From contig NC_064619.1 of NCBI RefSeq assembly GCF_023898315.1, positions 478,805,376 to 478,869,375 of the forward strand: a stretch of 64,000 nt of DNA, written 5' to 3'. This document shows positions 11,870 through 23,024 of this stretch, piece by piece (positions within the stretch are counted from its first letter, which is position 1; each line of letters begins with the position of its first letter). The notes under the pieces are model-generated. The model was not told where the DNA came from and searched no databases. It saw only the letters and a program-made list of their open reading frames with translations. The DNA is from Schistocerca nitens (Eukaryota; Arthropoda; Insecta; Orthoptera; Acrididae). The position numbers were made by a program, and so were the translations under genes.

Positions 11870-13332
11870 TGTTATATATCGGTACTTTAATAGGAGGAAA
11901 TGTATTCACTCTACAGACATGGTACAACATTCCCATAGTCAGGAGCGTGGTGTACATTAGATACATATTGATATAGATGCAGTGGGAATATTAAAAAATC
12001 CATCTAAAGCAGAAATGGTTGATGTTGAAATGGACCATTAGTTTGCACTGTTGCACTGGCCTTCTGCAGATGACTATTACCTTATGGATTCAGATACTCA
12101 GAATAGATATGTGCAACCACATAATGTTTGGGAGAAGCATTTACGTCTTCCTCCTCTAAAAATAACCTGGTTTTCACACTTTGAATAATAACTATGGAAA
12201 TGGGAGTTTGATACTGCTAATGCTAGCAATATGGAAGTACATTTCAAAAATCAGTGTGCATTGTATGTGGTATGGACTGTAGTTTTAATGGAACATTTGT
12301 TAATTATGGAAGAGACTATTACACATGGCATTACTGTACTTAAATAGTCCTGACAGTCTTTTGGGACCTATGTTACATGCATTCCATTTCACTACACTGC
12401 TGGATTTCTGAGTGTTTTTTCTTCCTAAGCAAATTACATCACACACAGTATTGCTTAAGTAGCATTGACTTATGTTTGGAGACTATGTGACAGTATTTTA
12501 CAAATAATTGTTTTTCAATGCTTTGAATTCTACATTGATTGCGTCCAAAATGTGTTGGTGTAAGTATACCACCTTACATTGAACTTTCATTGATCTTAGA
12601 AAGATTGGGTGAATGAAATCACAAACAGCACATCTACATCTCAATGCTCTCATTATTTAAGCAAGATAATACCAAAGATCTACTCTCATTCCACTACAGC
12701 ACATACCAATTCCTGCAGACCACATATGTACATGACACTTTGGGAATATTGTCTGCAATGATCTTGAGCTTTTAACACCAAGCATGGTAAGTAATGGTTT
12801 ACTCACACTGCTACCATTGGAGATAGGAATGCCAAGACAGAAGGTGTTGCACTTAACCATCAACTGCTCCTTGATATATGTGTCAGTTTGCCACACATCC
12901 TTCGCCCACCCTACTTGAACAAGTCTCACCTTTGTACCTCACCACATATTCTCAACTTCCACTATAACTCTGAAGTTGTTGTCAGGTGCTATCCTGACAT
13001 TATCATACATAGATCCATTTGTGGTTAAATGATACATGATGGTAAACAGAAACATTGAATTGTCAGCTCAACACTACATATTCAATGTCCAACAATCGTG
13101 GGAGCCCACATCAGTTTGTGTTATGTGACTGATCCACAAAGCAAAAGCATGATGTGGATGCTGCTAGAATCATGTAGGTTGGCATACTCCATTTGAATAT
13201 GTAACAGAAAAAAATCTCTGGGAAAGATGACCTGTTTCTCCTGTAAACGTAAGGGTGGATTAGGGTATGTATGGAAGTATGTAGACAATCATTTGTTTTG
13301 CTCAATCAGCATGTGATATGGTGTTGGAAGGG
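11870..13332. other. Spacer between inverted-repeat arms; no gene seen
   Basis: About 1.46 kb without a recognisable transposase. The two longest minus-strand ORFs (12657-12929 and 13111-13305) show no known domain. LINE 3'-tail-like text begins near 13240. Confidence 0.5.
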
Positions 13333-13420
13333 TAATCGATAATACTGGTTCTATGAATCCTCCACCATGCACTGTACAGTAGCTTGTGGCATGTTTGTTT
13401 TATATGTAAGATGTTTGCAG
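13240..13420 (+). mobile_element. CR1-type LINE 3' tail fragment inside the inverted repeat
   Basis: GGATTAGGGTATGTATGGAAG, then CATTTGTTTTGCTCAATC, then CCTCCACCATGCACTGTACA and GCTTGTGGCATGT follow the same order as the tail at 14165-14470. The fragment carries no coding sequence. Confidence 0.5.
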
Positions 13421-13528
13421 GTGATGGAGTTATCTGCAAGCAAGTGGGAAGACCTATGGTGGGGCCAGTACTTGATCTGAATAACTAAATATATTGCACA
13501 TTAATAGAACTATAAATCCCATAAACAG
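13333..13528 (+). repeat. Right arm of the ~196-bp inverted repeat
   Basis: This is the reverse complement of 11673-11869, ending CTATAAATCCCATAAACAG. Because the arm spans both a LINE tail and adjacent flank, an inverted duplication of a segment explains it at least as well as transposon termini. Confidence 0.7.
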
Positions 13529-14164
13529 TCATTGGAAGCGTTAACTGCAGTAAGATGCCTGGCCATAACCAGTAAGGCTCAAATTCATGGATTTTTCAGG
13601 GGATGTAATCCACCCAATAAGAAGTGACAATGTAGGAGGCAAGTGGCCTCCATTCCTATTGACTTTCACTTAGAGACTGTGGTGCTACAATTTGGATCAA
13701 GGTGTAAGAGGCACTAAGATAACTGCTGTTACTGGAGGAAACATCAACATTAATTTGGTATGGCCTGTACTTGTTGGTTAATTGTTTCTTGATGTCTGAT
13801 AGTCAGATATGCGAGCAGGAATTCAGTTAGCTTCTAAATAAATAATTACACTATGCATGTACCTATCATGTGCACATACTCTGTTCTGGATGGAATGCGG
13901 TATCATGGTCGGTCCAGTCCCAAAGAGTGCATGGATTAAACCCTGAATCTTCCCCTACTCTTGCAGTAACTCTGAGTTGTGCATGGCTGTGCAATTCTGT
14001 TGCACCAATGTAAATGGTTCAGTGAGTAGTTTGCGTGTTGGAAGCTCTATGATAGTGTTAGAATTGTATTATGGAGGTATCCCCCAACTGAAAAACTGGT
14101 GATGTGTTTCACATGAACCACTATGCTATCAACGATAAGTGATACCATCACCTATCTAGCATCA
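13529..14164. other. No gene seen
   Basis: AT-rich sequence without ORFs, RNA genes or repeat ends that I recognise. Confidence 0.5.
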
Positions 14165-14470
14165 TTCAAATATGACAAAGGAGATTAGGGCATGTACAGG
14201 GACATATTTATGTACAATCATTTAATATTGATTTTCTTTCCTCTATCTTCTTATAGGAAAAGTGCAGCAGTACGCCTTCCTTGGCGTTTAAAATCTGTAT
14301 CTGGCATCGGGATCATAGAGGAAATTAGTGAATATACAGAGAGAGAGAGACATTTGTTTTTACTCAATCATTAGACATGTGAGTGGAAAAGGTACAAGGA
14401 AATCGAAAATACTGCTATGACATAGCCCACACAAGGTAGTGCCTTGCGGAATATGTATTTAGATGTAGGC
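14165..14470 (+). mobile_element. LINE 3' tail fused to the CR1-B head
   Basis: GGAGATTAGGGCATGTACAG, an extra ~140-bp segment, ATTTGTTTTTACTCAATC, and TGCCTTGCGGAATATGTATT followed by TAGATGTAGG form a CR1-type 3' end. From TGCCTTGCGG onward the same sequence begins the CR1-B head copies at 28569 and 37019. The fusion therefore predates amplification of the heads. Confidence 0.6.
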
Positions 14471-15496
14471 TTCTGTGTGTAGCATTATTAGGACAAGTCG
14501 TAGTTCTTGATAGTTGTGCCATAGTTCTAGAGTTGTTTGTACAAAATTTCAATAGTTCTGCAGAATTTAGCGAAGAAAACAACAATACTCGAAAAAATTT
14601 TGGTATGGAAACCATACTTTGCCAGTTTTCGCAAAAAGCAAATTCGTTTAACAGTTCTGTGGACAGTTCTGAACAGAACCCCAAGATCAGCCCGTCTTTA
14701 TTTTGCTTGTTAGTTTGAATGTCTGCAAAAGTTTCAATAATTCATATCAGTTCTTGTTCACTTAATTTTACGTTTTACTAAACTTTAATGGAAGCTGCAA
14801 GTATGTAAGGGGACGATCGTAACGTCTGCAAGATAGCGGCGCTTTTTTTTTTTGTGATATGTTACAATACAGCATCACCGGTCTATTGCGGTCTAACTGT
14901 GTTGGTGAGGCAGTAAATTTCCACAGGGCAGTGACTGCGTCACTGCAATTCACTTTGGAGGTGTGGCGGTGGGACTTGTAGTCCCGTACCACCCTCTGAC
15001 GGTGACAGTACTACATGAGTCAGGCAGAAAAATTTAGCCTAACATGGGCAGGTATGATTGGAAAGTATTGGACGTAGAATGGGGGCTAGTCCCGCCAAAG
15101 GATGCGTCCGTGGTGGGCGTGCCAGGCCTATCGTTAGCCATGGTCGGAATCCGATTCCTCTAGGATGGTTAGGGGAACCGGATGTCGATGCCAGCGGCGT
15201 GGAAGTGTGGTCCCAACGTGGCGTAACGCATGGACAGTGTCCCGCAAGGCATCCACTTTCTCATACAGCCGCCACGCGTTGTTGCATATGGTCCTCTGCC
15301 GCGTGTAGAAGTGTGTATAAATAGTTCCACGGTAAACGGCTACATATCGAGTATAAATTGTAAAATGTGCAATAACTACATCGCGAAAGGTATCAAGTTA
15401 TGTGCAGTGTCGCAAAAATGGATTCATACAAAGTGTTTCGCGTCAACGGAAGAATAGGACGCAAAATGTGACTGTGGCATGGAATGCTGCGATCTA
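14440..15496 (+). mobile_element. CR1-B head, copy 1 (left part, long leader)
   Basis: The segment matches 28569-29185 and 37019-37618: a TGCCTTGCGG start, a satellite-like piece (14475-14712), then the PHD-finger reading frame. It differs by an extra ~460 bp (about 14840-15303) missing from the other two copies. That extra DNA supplies an ATG at 15230 in frame with the zinc finger (MDSVPQGIHFLIQ, then CINSSTVNGY). The copy breaks off at GATCTA (15496), where a P-type transposon begins, and resumes at 27433. An in-frame stop after CFASTEE (about 15455) shows decay. Confidence 0.8.
15230..15496 (+). pseudogene. CR1-B ORF1 N-terminus, copy 1 (PHD-like finger), split
   Basis: The frame starts at the ATG at 15230 and holds CKMCNNYIAKGIKLC, WIHTKC and, downstream, CDC. 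These Cys/His pairs are spaced like a PHD-type zinc finger and probably act in nucleic-acid or chromatin contact by the LINE ORF1 protein. A stop follows CFASTEE, and the P-type insertion cuts the rest, which continues at 27433-27596. Confidence 0.65.
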
Positions 15497-15644
15497 CAGG
15501 CGTCTAAAGCTAGCGAAATGAGGGATGCTCAACTACCGGACCTACCGAGAGATGGCTCTAGCACGTGCCACAGGCGTCTAAAGCTAGCGAAATGAGGGAT
15601 GCACAAATACCGGACCTACCGATAGATGGCTCTAGCGCGTGCCG
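15497..15644 (+). repeat. Tandemly doubled left terminal repeat of the P-type element
   Basis: 15497-15570 and 15571-15644 are two head-to-tail ~74-bp copies of the terminus, each beginning CAGGCGTCTAAAG and running to GCACGTGCCA or GCGCGTGCCG. Only one copy is present at the right end (27370-27432). Confidence 0.85.
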
Positions 15645-16573
15645 GTCAAAGATCATATCATTGAGTGTGGTCCGCCATATCTGAATTTGGCGAGAAACGA
15701 AGTGTCAAAACACGGATGAAAATGCTTTTCGTCCTGCGCCCTGATAAGTCTTTTATATTGGATGTTCTAGATATCTACACATCAACATAATGAAGTGTTT
15801 CTAATCTAGCGAGAAAAAACAGTGACAGTTCTGCTATGAAATTCCTAAATTCGAGTGTGTTTTGGAAGTTTAACAAGCTGGCCTATAAATTGTTTACTAT
15901 TAATTTTATGAGCGCTTTACTTATTTGCCCGTTTTAAAATACTATTTAAGATTCAATGGATCTCAACAAATTACCTTGGTTGCCAAAGCTTTTAACTGCA
16001 GGTATAATTCGGAAAATCAAGTGTGGAAAACAGTGAAGACGTCTCTTGGAAAAAAGTTGACATCGTTTGCTTAGGGGTATCTTTACTGGCAACAGAAATT
16101 ACAACTGAACTATTAAAGTATTACTTAGTTATAAACGGAAAAACTGTTATTTTTCTTTATCTGAAGTGATGCATTACCGATCTACATATATGCTGACACT
16201 GTAATTGCAACGTGCACTTACGAATTTGGCTCTCTCTTTGATCAGAAATTTAAATGCCATTATTTTATTAACGCCTCTACATGACACGGTGTATTTTAAC
16301 TGATTGATAAGGTAGAAGCACCAGTTTTTGACAGTGCTTCAGTCTTTGATACGAGACAAGAAATACATTTAAATGAGACAAACACAAAGGCCAACGTTAA
16401 GGCTCCTCTTAAATGCATAACTGGTATCATTTGGAAGTTAAGTGTAGTAATAATATTACATTGGACTGATCCATGATGATGTAGGAAGTGAAGGAACTTG
16501 TTGAAAATAACATCGATCACAGCTGTTAATTTTAAGGTTGGGCTGTCTAAAAACTGTAATTTTCCAGTCTGAC

Positions 16574-16740
16574 GTGGTTCTAGGCGCTCAGTCCGGAACC
16601 GCGCGACTGCTACGGTCGCAGTTTCGAATCCTGCCTCGGGCATGGATGTGTGTGATGTCCTTAGGTTAGTTAGGTTTAACTAGTTCTAAGTTCAATGACC
16701 ACAGATGTCCCATAGTGCTCAGAGCCATTTGAACCATTTT
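16574..16740 (+). mobile_element. tRNA-derived SINE (Leu-like head), 12-bp target duplication
   Basis: It is flanked by TTCCAGTCTGAC at 16562-16573 and 16741-16752. The body has tRNA-like boxes (GTGGTTCTAGGCGC and GTTTCGAATCCTGCC), then the shared tail GTGTGATGTCCTTAGGTTAG and CATAGTGCTCAGAGCCATTT ending in TTTGAACCATTTTT. Confidence 0.9.
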
Positions 16741-17508
16741 TTCCAGTCTGACACCCAAATAATGACTGGTACCATGGTTTTATTTTAAAATTGTATTCAA
16801 AACATGTCAGTGAGCAAAATTAATTACACTATGAATTACAACCATGGAATTTTATTTCTGTGAATCTTGGTTCCAGTCTTTGACATGGTGTCAATCACTG
16901 GAATGACTGGTTGTCATGATATGGCCCAAGCAAAAAACAAACCTGAAAGCGAAAGCTGCAGAAGCTGGCCAGACAGGCACCCCAATGGCTGCTACAATCT
17001 GTGTGAGGCAAGGGTGACATTATATTGCAAATTTAGTGTAAAAAGTTCCATATTGTCTGAATTTGTCCTATACTGACAGGACATTCTAGTCCAGTCGATT
17101 TTCTTATCTGCAAAAGTACACTAGCCAATACCAGTGGTACAAAGGTAGTGCCAAATTACAAACTATCCAGTAACAACAGAAGTATTGCTTACAGTAAATA
17201 ATATGTAATAACCTGAGAAATTCAGAGTTGGTTTGAAGAAATAGAACAGCATTTGGAAAGAGAGTAACATTTTGAAAATAACAAATGACACAAGTAGGGT
17301 TTTCAGTTCTTATGAAACCTCACTTAATTTTCTCTCTCTCTCTCTCTTCTTCTTCTTCTTCTTCTTCCTCTCTCTTCTCCATTCTCAAGGGAAAAATGTG
17401 ATAAAATAAAAGTGCAAGAAAGTTGTGTACAATGTTGGAAATGATGAAAATCTCACTATGCTTTTAACAGCATATGCTGCTGTAAAGCTTGCTCCTCCTA
17501 AGAACATG

Positions 17509-17565
<57 letters not shown>

Positions 17566-17566
<1 letters not shown>

Positions 17567-17842
17567 GGAGGGAAACATTCCACGTGGGAAAAATATATCT
17601 AAAAACAAAGATGATGATGTGACTTACCGAACGAAAGTGCTGGCAGGTCGATAGACACACAAACAAACACAAACACACACACAAAATTCAAGCTTTCGCA
17701 ACAGGAAAGAGGGGAAGGAGAGGGAAAGACGAAAGGATGTGGGTTTTAAGGGAGAGGATAAGGAGTCATTCCAATCCCGAGAGCGGAAAGACTTACCTTA
17801 GGGGGAAAAAAGGACAGGTATACACTCGCACACACACTTTTA
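17566..17842. repeat. Interspersed repeat next to a (TA)n run, class unknown
   Basis: The text GGAGGGAAACATTCCACGTG, then GTGACTTACCGAACGAAAG, then AAATTCAAGCTTTCGCAAC and CGGAAAGACTTACCTTAG reads like a high-copy insect repeat bordered by microsatellites (TA on the left, CA runs inside). I do not know its class, and no ORF belongs to it. Confidence 0.5.
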
Positions 17843-18631
17843 ATACTTAGCAGAAATTCTGAAAAAAGTAAATTCTTTTATTACTGTATCACCTCTATGG
17901 TGAATTAAGAGGTACTGACTGGTTTCGTTGAACATTTAATAGAAGCCTTCTTTTTACCCGCTACTGATAAAGAGCCATTCCAAGTTCTGTACATTACAAT
18001 CTCTCGCATTTTTCATGAGGTTTGTTATTCTGTACACTAATATTTCTTCTTCTAAATGGTAAATATTGCATTCAGACATTGTTGGTATTAAAGGTAACTC
18101 ATGAAATAAATTATATTTAAACCAGAAAATTATAGGCTCCACATGACATATGAAAAGTACCTTGTTACACACATGTATGTACAGATTCCAAAATGTCTGT
18201 GAATTTGAGTTACAAACTTTTTAAAATAGAAATATGAAGATCACAATACTTTGGGTCTGCAATAACTCAAACGTAAAATACCTTAGTTCCCTATGGGAAA
18301 CTTTGTTCTTTACGTGACTCGAGCAACTACTTTCACTCTTAATGGAAAACTAAATGGTTTATGTTAAAGTTAACTTGCAAAAAATGTAACCATTGTTACA
18401 TAATTTCTGTGAAGTAAGATTCCTTAATGTTAATTTCTTCCTTTCTCATCGTAACTTGATAATTTCAGTTCCATATGGGACATATGACATAAAAAAAAAA
18501 GAAATGAAATGCTGTGATTACTATGACCAAACAAAATCTTTTTAACATGTAGTACACAGTTCAAATCAGCAAAAAGTGTAACTGTATAATTAAGGTAAAT
18601 GTTGATGAAAATTAGGCCTGTAACATGAATA

Positions 18632-19071
18632 CCGTAAAATGGGGCGACTTTGTGACTGGTGGGGTGACTTTGTGACAAGGGATCGAGTTTTCGTATTTTA
18701 AATCTCGCGCCGCGACCGCTCGTCTCAGGAAAGAGCTGAACCACGCATTTCGTTTGTCAGACATGCCACGCCACGTAGCGGCAGCAGAGTGAAGCTTCTG
18801 CACACGCATAGTTCCTTCCGACGCCGTTGCTTAGAAACGCTGTTATTTACGTTTTCGTAAAACGAGGGAAACTTTATATTGTGAAAACGTTTATGTTAAG
18901 GACGCAACTAAAACAGGTATGTACATTTGTTTGTTAATATGTTGGGCAAATTACTGTAGAATATCGATTAAATCAAGCCATGTTTGTTGAACATATGAGA
19001 CAAAAACTGAAATGCACGCACTTTGTGTGGCGACTTTGTAACACCCCAACTTGTCACAAAGTCACCCCACC
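18632..19071. repeat. Left subterminal GTGACTTTGTGAC motif cluster
   Basis: Copies of GGGGYGACTTTGTGAC occur in the terminus (to 18656), at 18661-18676, and as variants in opposite orientation at 19029-19042 and 19053-19068. The pattern mirrors that of the right end, as expected for transposase-binding sites. Binding is inferred. Confidence 0.8.
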
Positions 19072-19127
19072 ATGGTTTTAGGTTATATTTTATCACGTTT
19101 TTTTGTCTTTCAAGCACTGAAAAGAAG

Positions 19128-22100
19128 ATGAGGTCTTATAAAAGGAAGTTGGGTGCAAGAGCCTATAGAAATTACTCTCCAGAGACGTTAGATAAAGCCG
19201 TTAAATTGGTTTTAACAAAGAAAATGACCCTGCGAGCAGCATCTGAAAGGTTAGTGGCAGTTCTTTAATTTTTCATACACTGTCACACAGGAAGTAAACG
19301 TTTTATTGGATACTGTAAGGCTAAAATAGACGTTTAGATGACCATCTGTTTGGCGTTTTTAAGCAAATTCTTCTGCTTGAATAGGGAGCAAAATACAGCT
19401 ATGTACACCAGGAAGTTACCGACATTCCTTTATTTTGTTACAAACTTTACTGTCATAAAACGGGTTTTTACACCAATTTGCAACTTCTGGCATTTGTAAA
19501 GGAAGCATTTATGCAAAATTTAAACCTACCTTCGTAAAATTCTGATATTTTTGGCATTTTTTCTATTAAACATCTTTTAAAAGGTATGGTATTTTTTTCT
19601 GAATTATACCATACTGGTATATATGTTTTATACGTTCTTTTTCTCTGCTTTTAGGTTCAATATTCATCGAAACACATTGTGGAACAAAACCAAAGAGATA
19701 AAACGTTCGACCACCTCAAACTCAGAGACAGTCAAACCTAAAAGACAGCATGGGGGTCAACCTATTTTTACAAAAGAAGAAGAGGATACATTCGTTGCTC
19801 ATTCCATTGCAATGGCATCTTATGGTTTCCCAATGACATTACTTGATTTGCGCTGTGTCGTCAAATCATATCTAGATTGAACCGGAAGAAAAGTTCCCGT
19901 GTTTGGAAATGGAAACTTTCCTGGGAGAGAGTGGGCCATGTTATTTATTTATTTATTTATTGTTCCGTGGGACCACATTTAGGAGAAGTCTCCATGGTCA
20001 TGGAACGAGTCAATACATGAAATTATAACACGATTGTAGAAACAGAATGAAATGAAATATAAGAAACATATTCAGGCGACAAGTCGTTAGTTTAAATAAA
20101 GAAAATCAAGAATGTAACACTGGAATTTGCTTAATTTTTTAGCTCTTCCAGGAGCTCCTCGACAGAATAGAAGGAGTGAGCCATGAGGAAACTCTTCAGT
20201 TTAGACTTAAAAGTGTTAGGGCTACTGCTAAGGTTTTTGAGTTCTTGTGGTAGCTTATTGAAAATGGATGCAGCAGAATACTGCACTCCTTTCTGCACAA
20301 GAGTCAAGGAAGTGCATTCCACATGCAGATTTGATTTCTGCCTAGTATTAACTGAGTGAAAGCTGCTAACTCTTGGGAATAAGCTAATATTGCTAACAAC
20401 AAACGACATTAAAGAAAATACATACTGTGAGGGCAATGTCAAAATTCCCAGACTATTGAATAGGGGTCGACAAGAGGTTTTCGAACTTACACCACACATA
20501 GCTCGAACAGCCCGTTTTTGAGCCAAAAATACCCTTTTTGAATCAGAAGAATTACCCCAAAAAATAATACCATATGACATTAGCGTATGAAAATATGCGA
20601 AGTAGACTACTTTTCGTGTTGAAATGTCACTTATTTCAGATACTGTTCTAATGGTAAATAAAGCGGCATTTAGTTTCTGAACAAGATCCTGAACATGGGC
20701 TTTCCACAACAGCTTACTATCTATCCATACGCCTAGGAACTTGAACTGTTCCGTCTCGCTTATAACATGCCCATTCTGTCTGATTAAAATGTCAGTTCTT
20801 GTTGAATTGTGAGTTAGAAACTGTAAAAACTGAGTCTTACTGTGATTTAGCATCAAATTATTTTCCACAAGCCACGAACTTATATCATGAACTACATTAT
20901 TTGATAATGTTTCAATATTACACAAAGATCCTTCACTACCAAGGTGGTGTCATCAGCAAACAGAAATATTTTTGAATCACCTGTAATACTAGAAGGCATA
21001 TCATTTATATAAATAAGAAACAGCAGTGGCCCCAGCACCGACCCTTGGGGAACGCCCCATTTAACAGTGCCCCATTGGGAATGAACATCATTACCACTCT
21101 CAATATTGCGGAGGATTACCTTATTTATTTATTCATTTATGAAGCGGCATAAGTATGTTCTCTCCGAACGTGTCGCCAAAAATATCACATATGCAAGAGC
21201 TGCGACTGATACTGAAGTGATTGACTCATATTTTGAGCATTTAGAGAAGGAGTTAGAGGGTATTCCGCCAGAAAAAATTTGGAATTACGACGAAACGAAC
21301 GTCCAGGACGATCTGGGAAGCAAAAAAGTGTTGGTCAGAAGAGGAGCAAAATATCCAGAGCGGATACAAAATTGTTCCAAAGCGTGTACTTCGATTACGG
21401 TCTGTGGGAACGCCGCAGGACAGTTGGCTCCACTATACGTAAATTACAATGCCGAGAACATGTGGTCGACCTGGACCGAAAATGGACCTGAAGGAGCCCG
21501 CTACAATCGTACTAAATCTGGATGGTTTGATCACCAAGTGTTTGAGGACTGGTTCATCAATCTTATGCTCCCCATACTGAAACAACAAGATGGCCAAAAA
21601 GTTCTTATTGGCGATAATTTGAGTTCGCATATTAACCTAGAGGTTATTCGACTCTGCGAAAAGTATGGGATAAAATTTATCGCACTCCCACCAAATGCGA
21701 CACATCTACTGCAACCGCTAGATGTTGCCATATTCAGAGTTCTAAAACTGATTTGGCGTGAAATTTTGTCAGATTGGAAGCAATCGACATCTGGTAGCCG
21801 GTGCACATCAGTTCCAAAAGATGAACTGCCTGGTCTGTTAAAGAAAATGATGGACAAGCTGCAGGAGAACATCATAAAAAATCTCCAGTCAGGATTTAGG
21901 AAGACTGGGATTTTTCTGCTTAACAAAATGGAAGTCCTCCAAAGACTCCCGAAGGCCGTCTTGGAAGAGAGCCTACAGTCCTTATCAGGAGTGGTTGGTG
22001 AGATCTTCATAGAAGAACTGCAGAAGAAGAGAGAAGAGGTTACAGGATGCCGGGCCCCCAAGAGAAGGAGAAGGCTCACTGTTCCAGCAGGCAGAAGAAT

Positions 22101-22632
22101 CTCCAGTGCCGAAATCGAAGCCAGTAGGGCGGAACAGCCGAAAGGGAAGAACACAAAAGCCAGCACTTCCTCCAGACCCAGCGGATCCAAGGAAAAGGCT
22201 GTACTGGCAGGTGAGATGTCTGAAGAAAGCTCTTCAGATGAAGACAACAGCAGAGAGAGGAACTGGACGGATGAAGATCCCAGTGACCCCGACGTGCTGG
22301 ATGAATCTTTCAGCTGTTTGGAGGATTCAGAACCTGAAATGTCTCCCACAAAAGTGATTCCAAATGATAAAGACGTCTTGGGAATCGACAGCATGGCTCC
22401 TGAAAAAAACGTTTTCAAAGTGGATGATTTTGTAGTGGTGAACTTTGAAGGGAAACTTTTTCCAGGAAGGGTGACTGAAGAAAAACAAGAGGGCTACATT
22501 GTCAGCGTTATGGAGAGGACCAAGATGTTCTGGAAGTGGCCTACTAAAGAAGATGCTATTCTGTACTCCAAAGAAGAAGTTTTGTACACTATCGACCCCC
22601 CCAAGACCGGTAGGAAAGCGAGGGTTCTTTGA
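19128..22632 (+). pseudogene. pogo-like transposase (psq HTH plus DDE_1), split by an intron and a LINE
   Basis: Exon 1 (19128-19249) encodes MRSYKRKLGARAYRNYSPE and the start of a Psq helix-turn-helix (AVKLVLTKKMTLRAASER). It ends AAAG/GTTAGT. Exon 2 begins after TTTTAG at 19655 with FNIHRNTLWNKT, which completes the HTH. The phase fits (AG+G gives Arg), so the intron is credible. Exon 2 has one TGA in YLD*TGRK (about 19878, probably CGA to TGA) and reaches FPGREWAM at 19940, where a LINE interrupts. The frame resumes near 21135 with FMKRHKYVLSERV, then NYDETN (first D), GDNLSSH (second D) and HLLQPLDVAIF, followed by a basic (RAPKRRRR) and acidic C-terminus ending at 22632. Without the stop and the LINE it would be a full-length cut-and-paste transposase of about 640 residues. 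Confidence 0.88.
19941..21120 (-). mobile_element. 5'-truncated CR1/Jockey-type LINE inside the pogo-like transposase
   Basis: The minus strand encodes the RT end: [20 protein letters not shown] near 21050-20990, FADDTTLV near 20960, then a 264-residue open segment (20925-20131) covering the RT thumb and C-terminus (KTQFLQFLTHN, FKFLGVWIDSKLLW, YFHTLMSYGIIFWG). One frameshift separates the two parts near 20925. The 3' end is an ATAAATAAATAAATAA tail at about 19941-19962. The flanks repeat TTATTTATTTATT on both sides, which suggests target duplication blurred by the tail. Confidence 0.87.
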
Positions 22633-22793
22633 GGTGAAAAATCTAGATTAGGGAGCTCCTTTTTCATCACTTGTAAAAATGATGTAGCTCTACCAAAGCA
22701 TCAAACACATGTACATTGATTAAATATACTTTTTGATTGGTCAAAATTATGACATTATTTTTTTCCCATACTTTGTAACCCAAAAACAATGTT

Positions 22794-23009
22794 GTCACAA
22801 AGTCACCCCACAGGGTGGGGTGACTTTGTGACAGAGTTTTCCCTTTATATAGTCGTTCATAAAAAAGATACAAATTTTTTGAAGACATAATCTTGTAAAG
22901 GAAGGTTGTAGCTATCTTATGATGCCATCCGTTTCAGTTTATGTTAAAAATTGATCAGTGTACGAGTGAAAAGATGCAAAACTTGTCACAAAGTCACCCC
23001 ATTTTACGG
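22794..23009. repeat. Right subterminal GTGACTTTGTGAC motifs, including a palindrome
   Basis: GTCACAAAGTCACCCC (22794-22809) and GGGGTGACTTTGTGAC (22817-22832) form a perfect 16-bp-arm palindrome with a 7-bp spacer. A third copy lies in the terminus, 22985-23000. Confidence 0.85.
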
Positions 23010-23024
23010 TACTGAAATTTCCTA

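Larger units (their letters stand above)
15645..18631. other. Interior of the P-type element without genes; simple repeats
   Basis: No ORF of note. It contains a SINE (16574-16740), a pyrimidine tract of CT and TTC repeats at about 17330-17380, a TA run of about 27 dinucleotides near 17511-17565, and an interspersed repeat at 17566-17842. The left half of a P element normally has only subterminal DNA once the gene ends, so this stretch is probably expanded by insertions I cannot all name. Confidence 0.5.
18632..23009 (+). mobile_element. pogo-like (Tc1/mariner superfamily) DNA transposon, 4.4 kb
   Basis: Perfect 25-bp inverted termini run CCGTAAAATGGGG to GTGAC at 18632-18656, with the reverse complement at 22985-23009. 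Both are flanked by TA (18630-18631 and 23010-23011), the usual target for this superfamily. Inside are a two-intron-like transposase gene (19128-22632), repeated GGGGTGACTTTGTGAC motifs near both ends, and a truncated LINE (about 19941-21120). Identical termini suggest it is younger than the P-type host element. Confidence 0.92.

Noticed and set aside
14415-14684. Minus-strand ORF conserved at 28532-28813 and 36993-37265 (MGFCSELSTELLNEFAFCEN)
   Set aside because: Conservation follows from the DNA repeat itself (CR1-B leader/satellite unit). No start context or domain supports a protein.
17511-17565. CRISPR-like or origin-like TA tract
   Set aside because: A plain TA microsatellite in a eukaryotic repeat context. 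No CRISPR array or bacterial feature exists in the window.
21531-22418. 295-residue minus-strand ORF
   Set aside because: Antisense shadow of the pogo-like transposase, which has clear DDE motifs on the plus strand.
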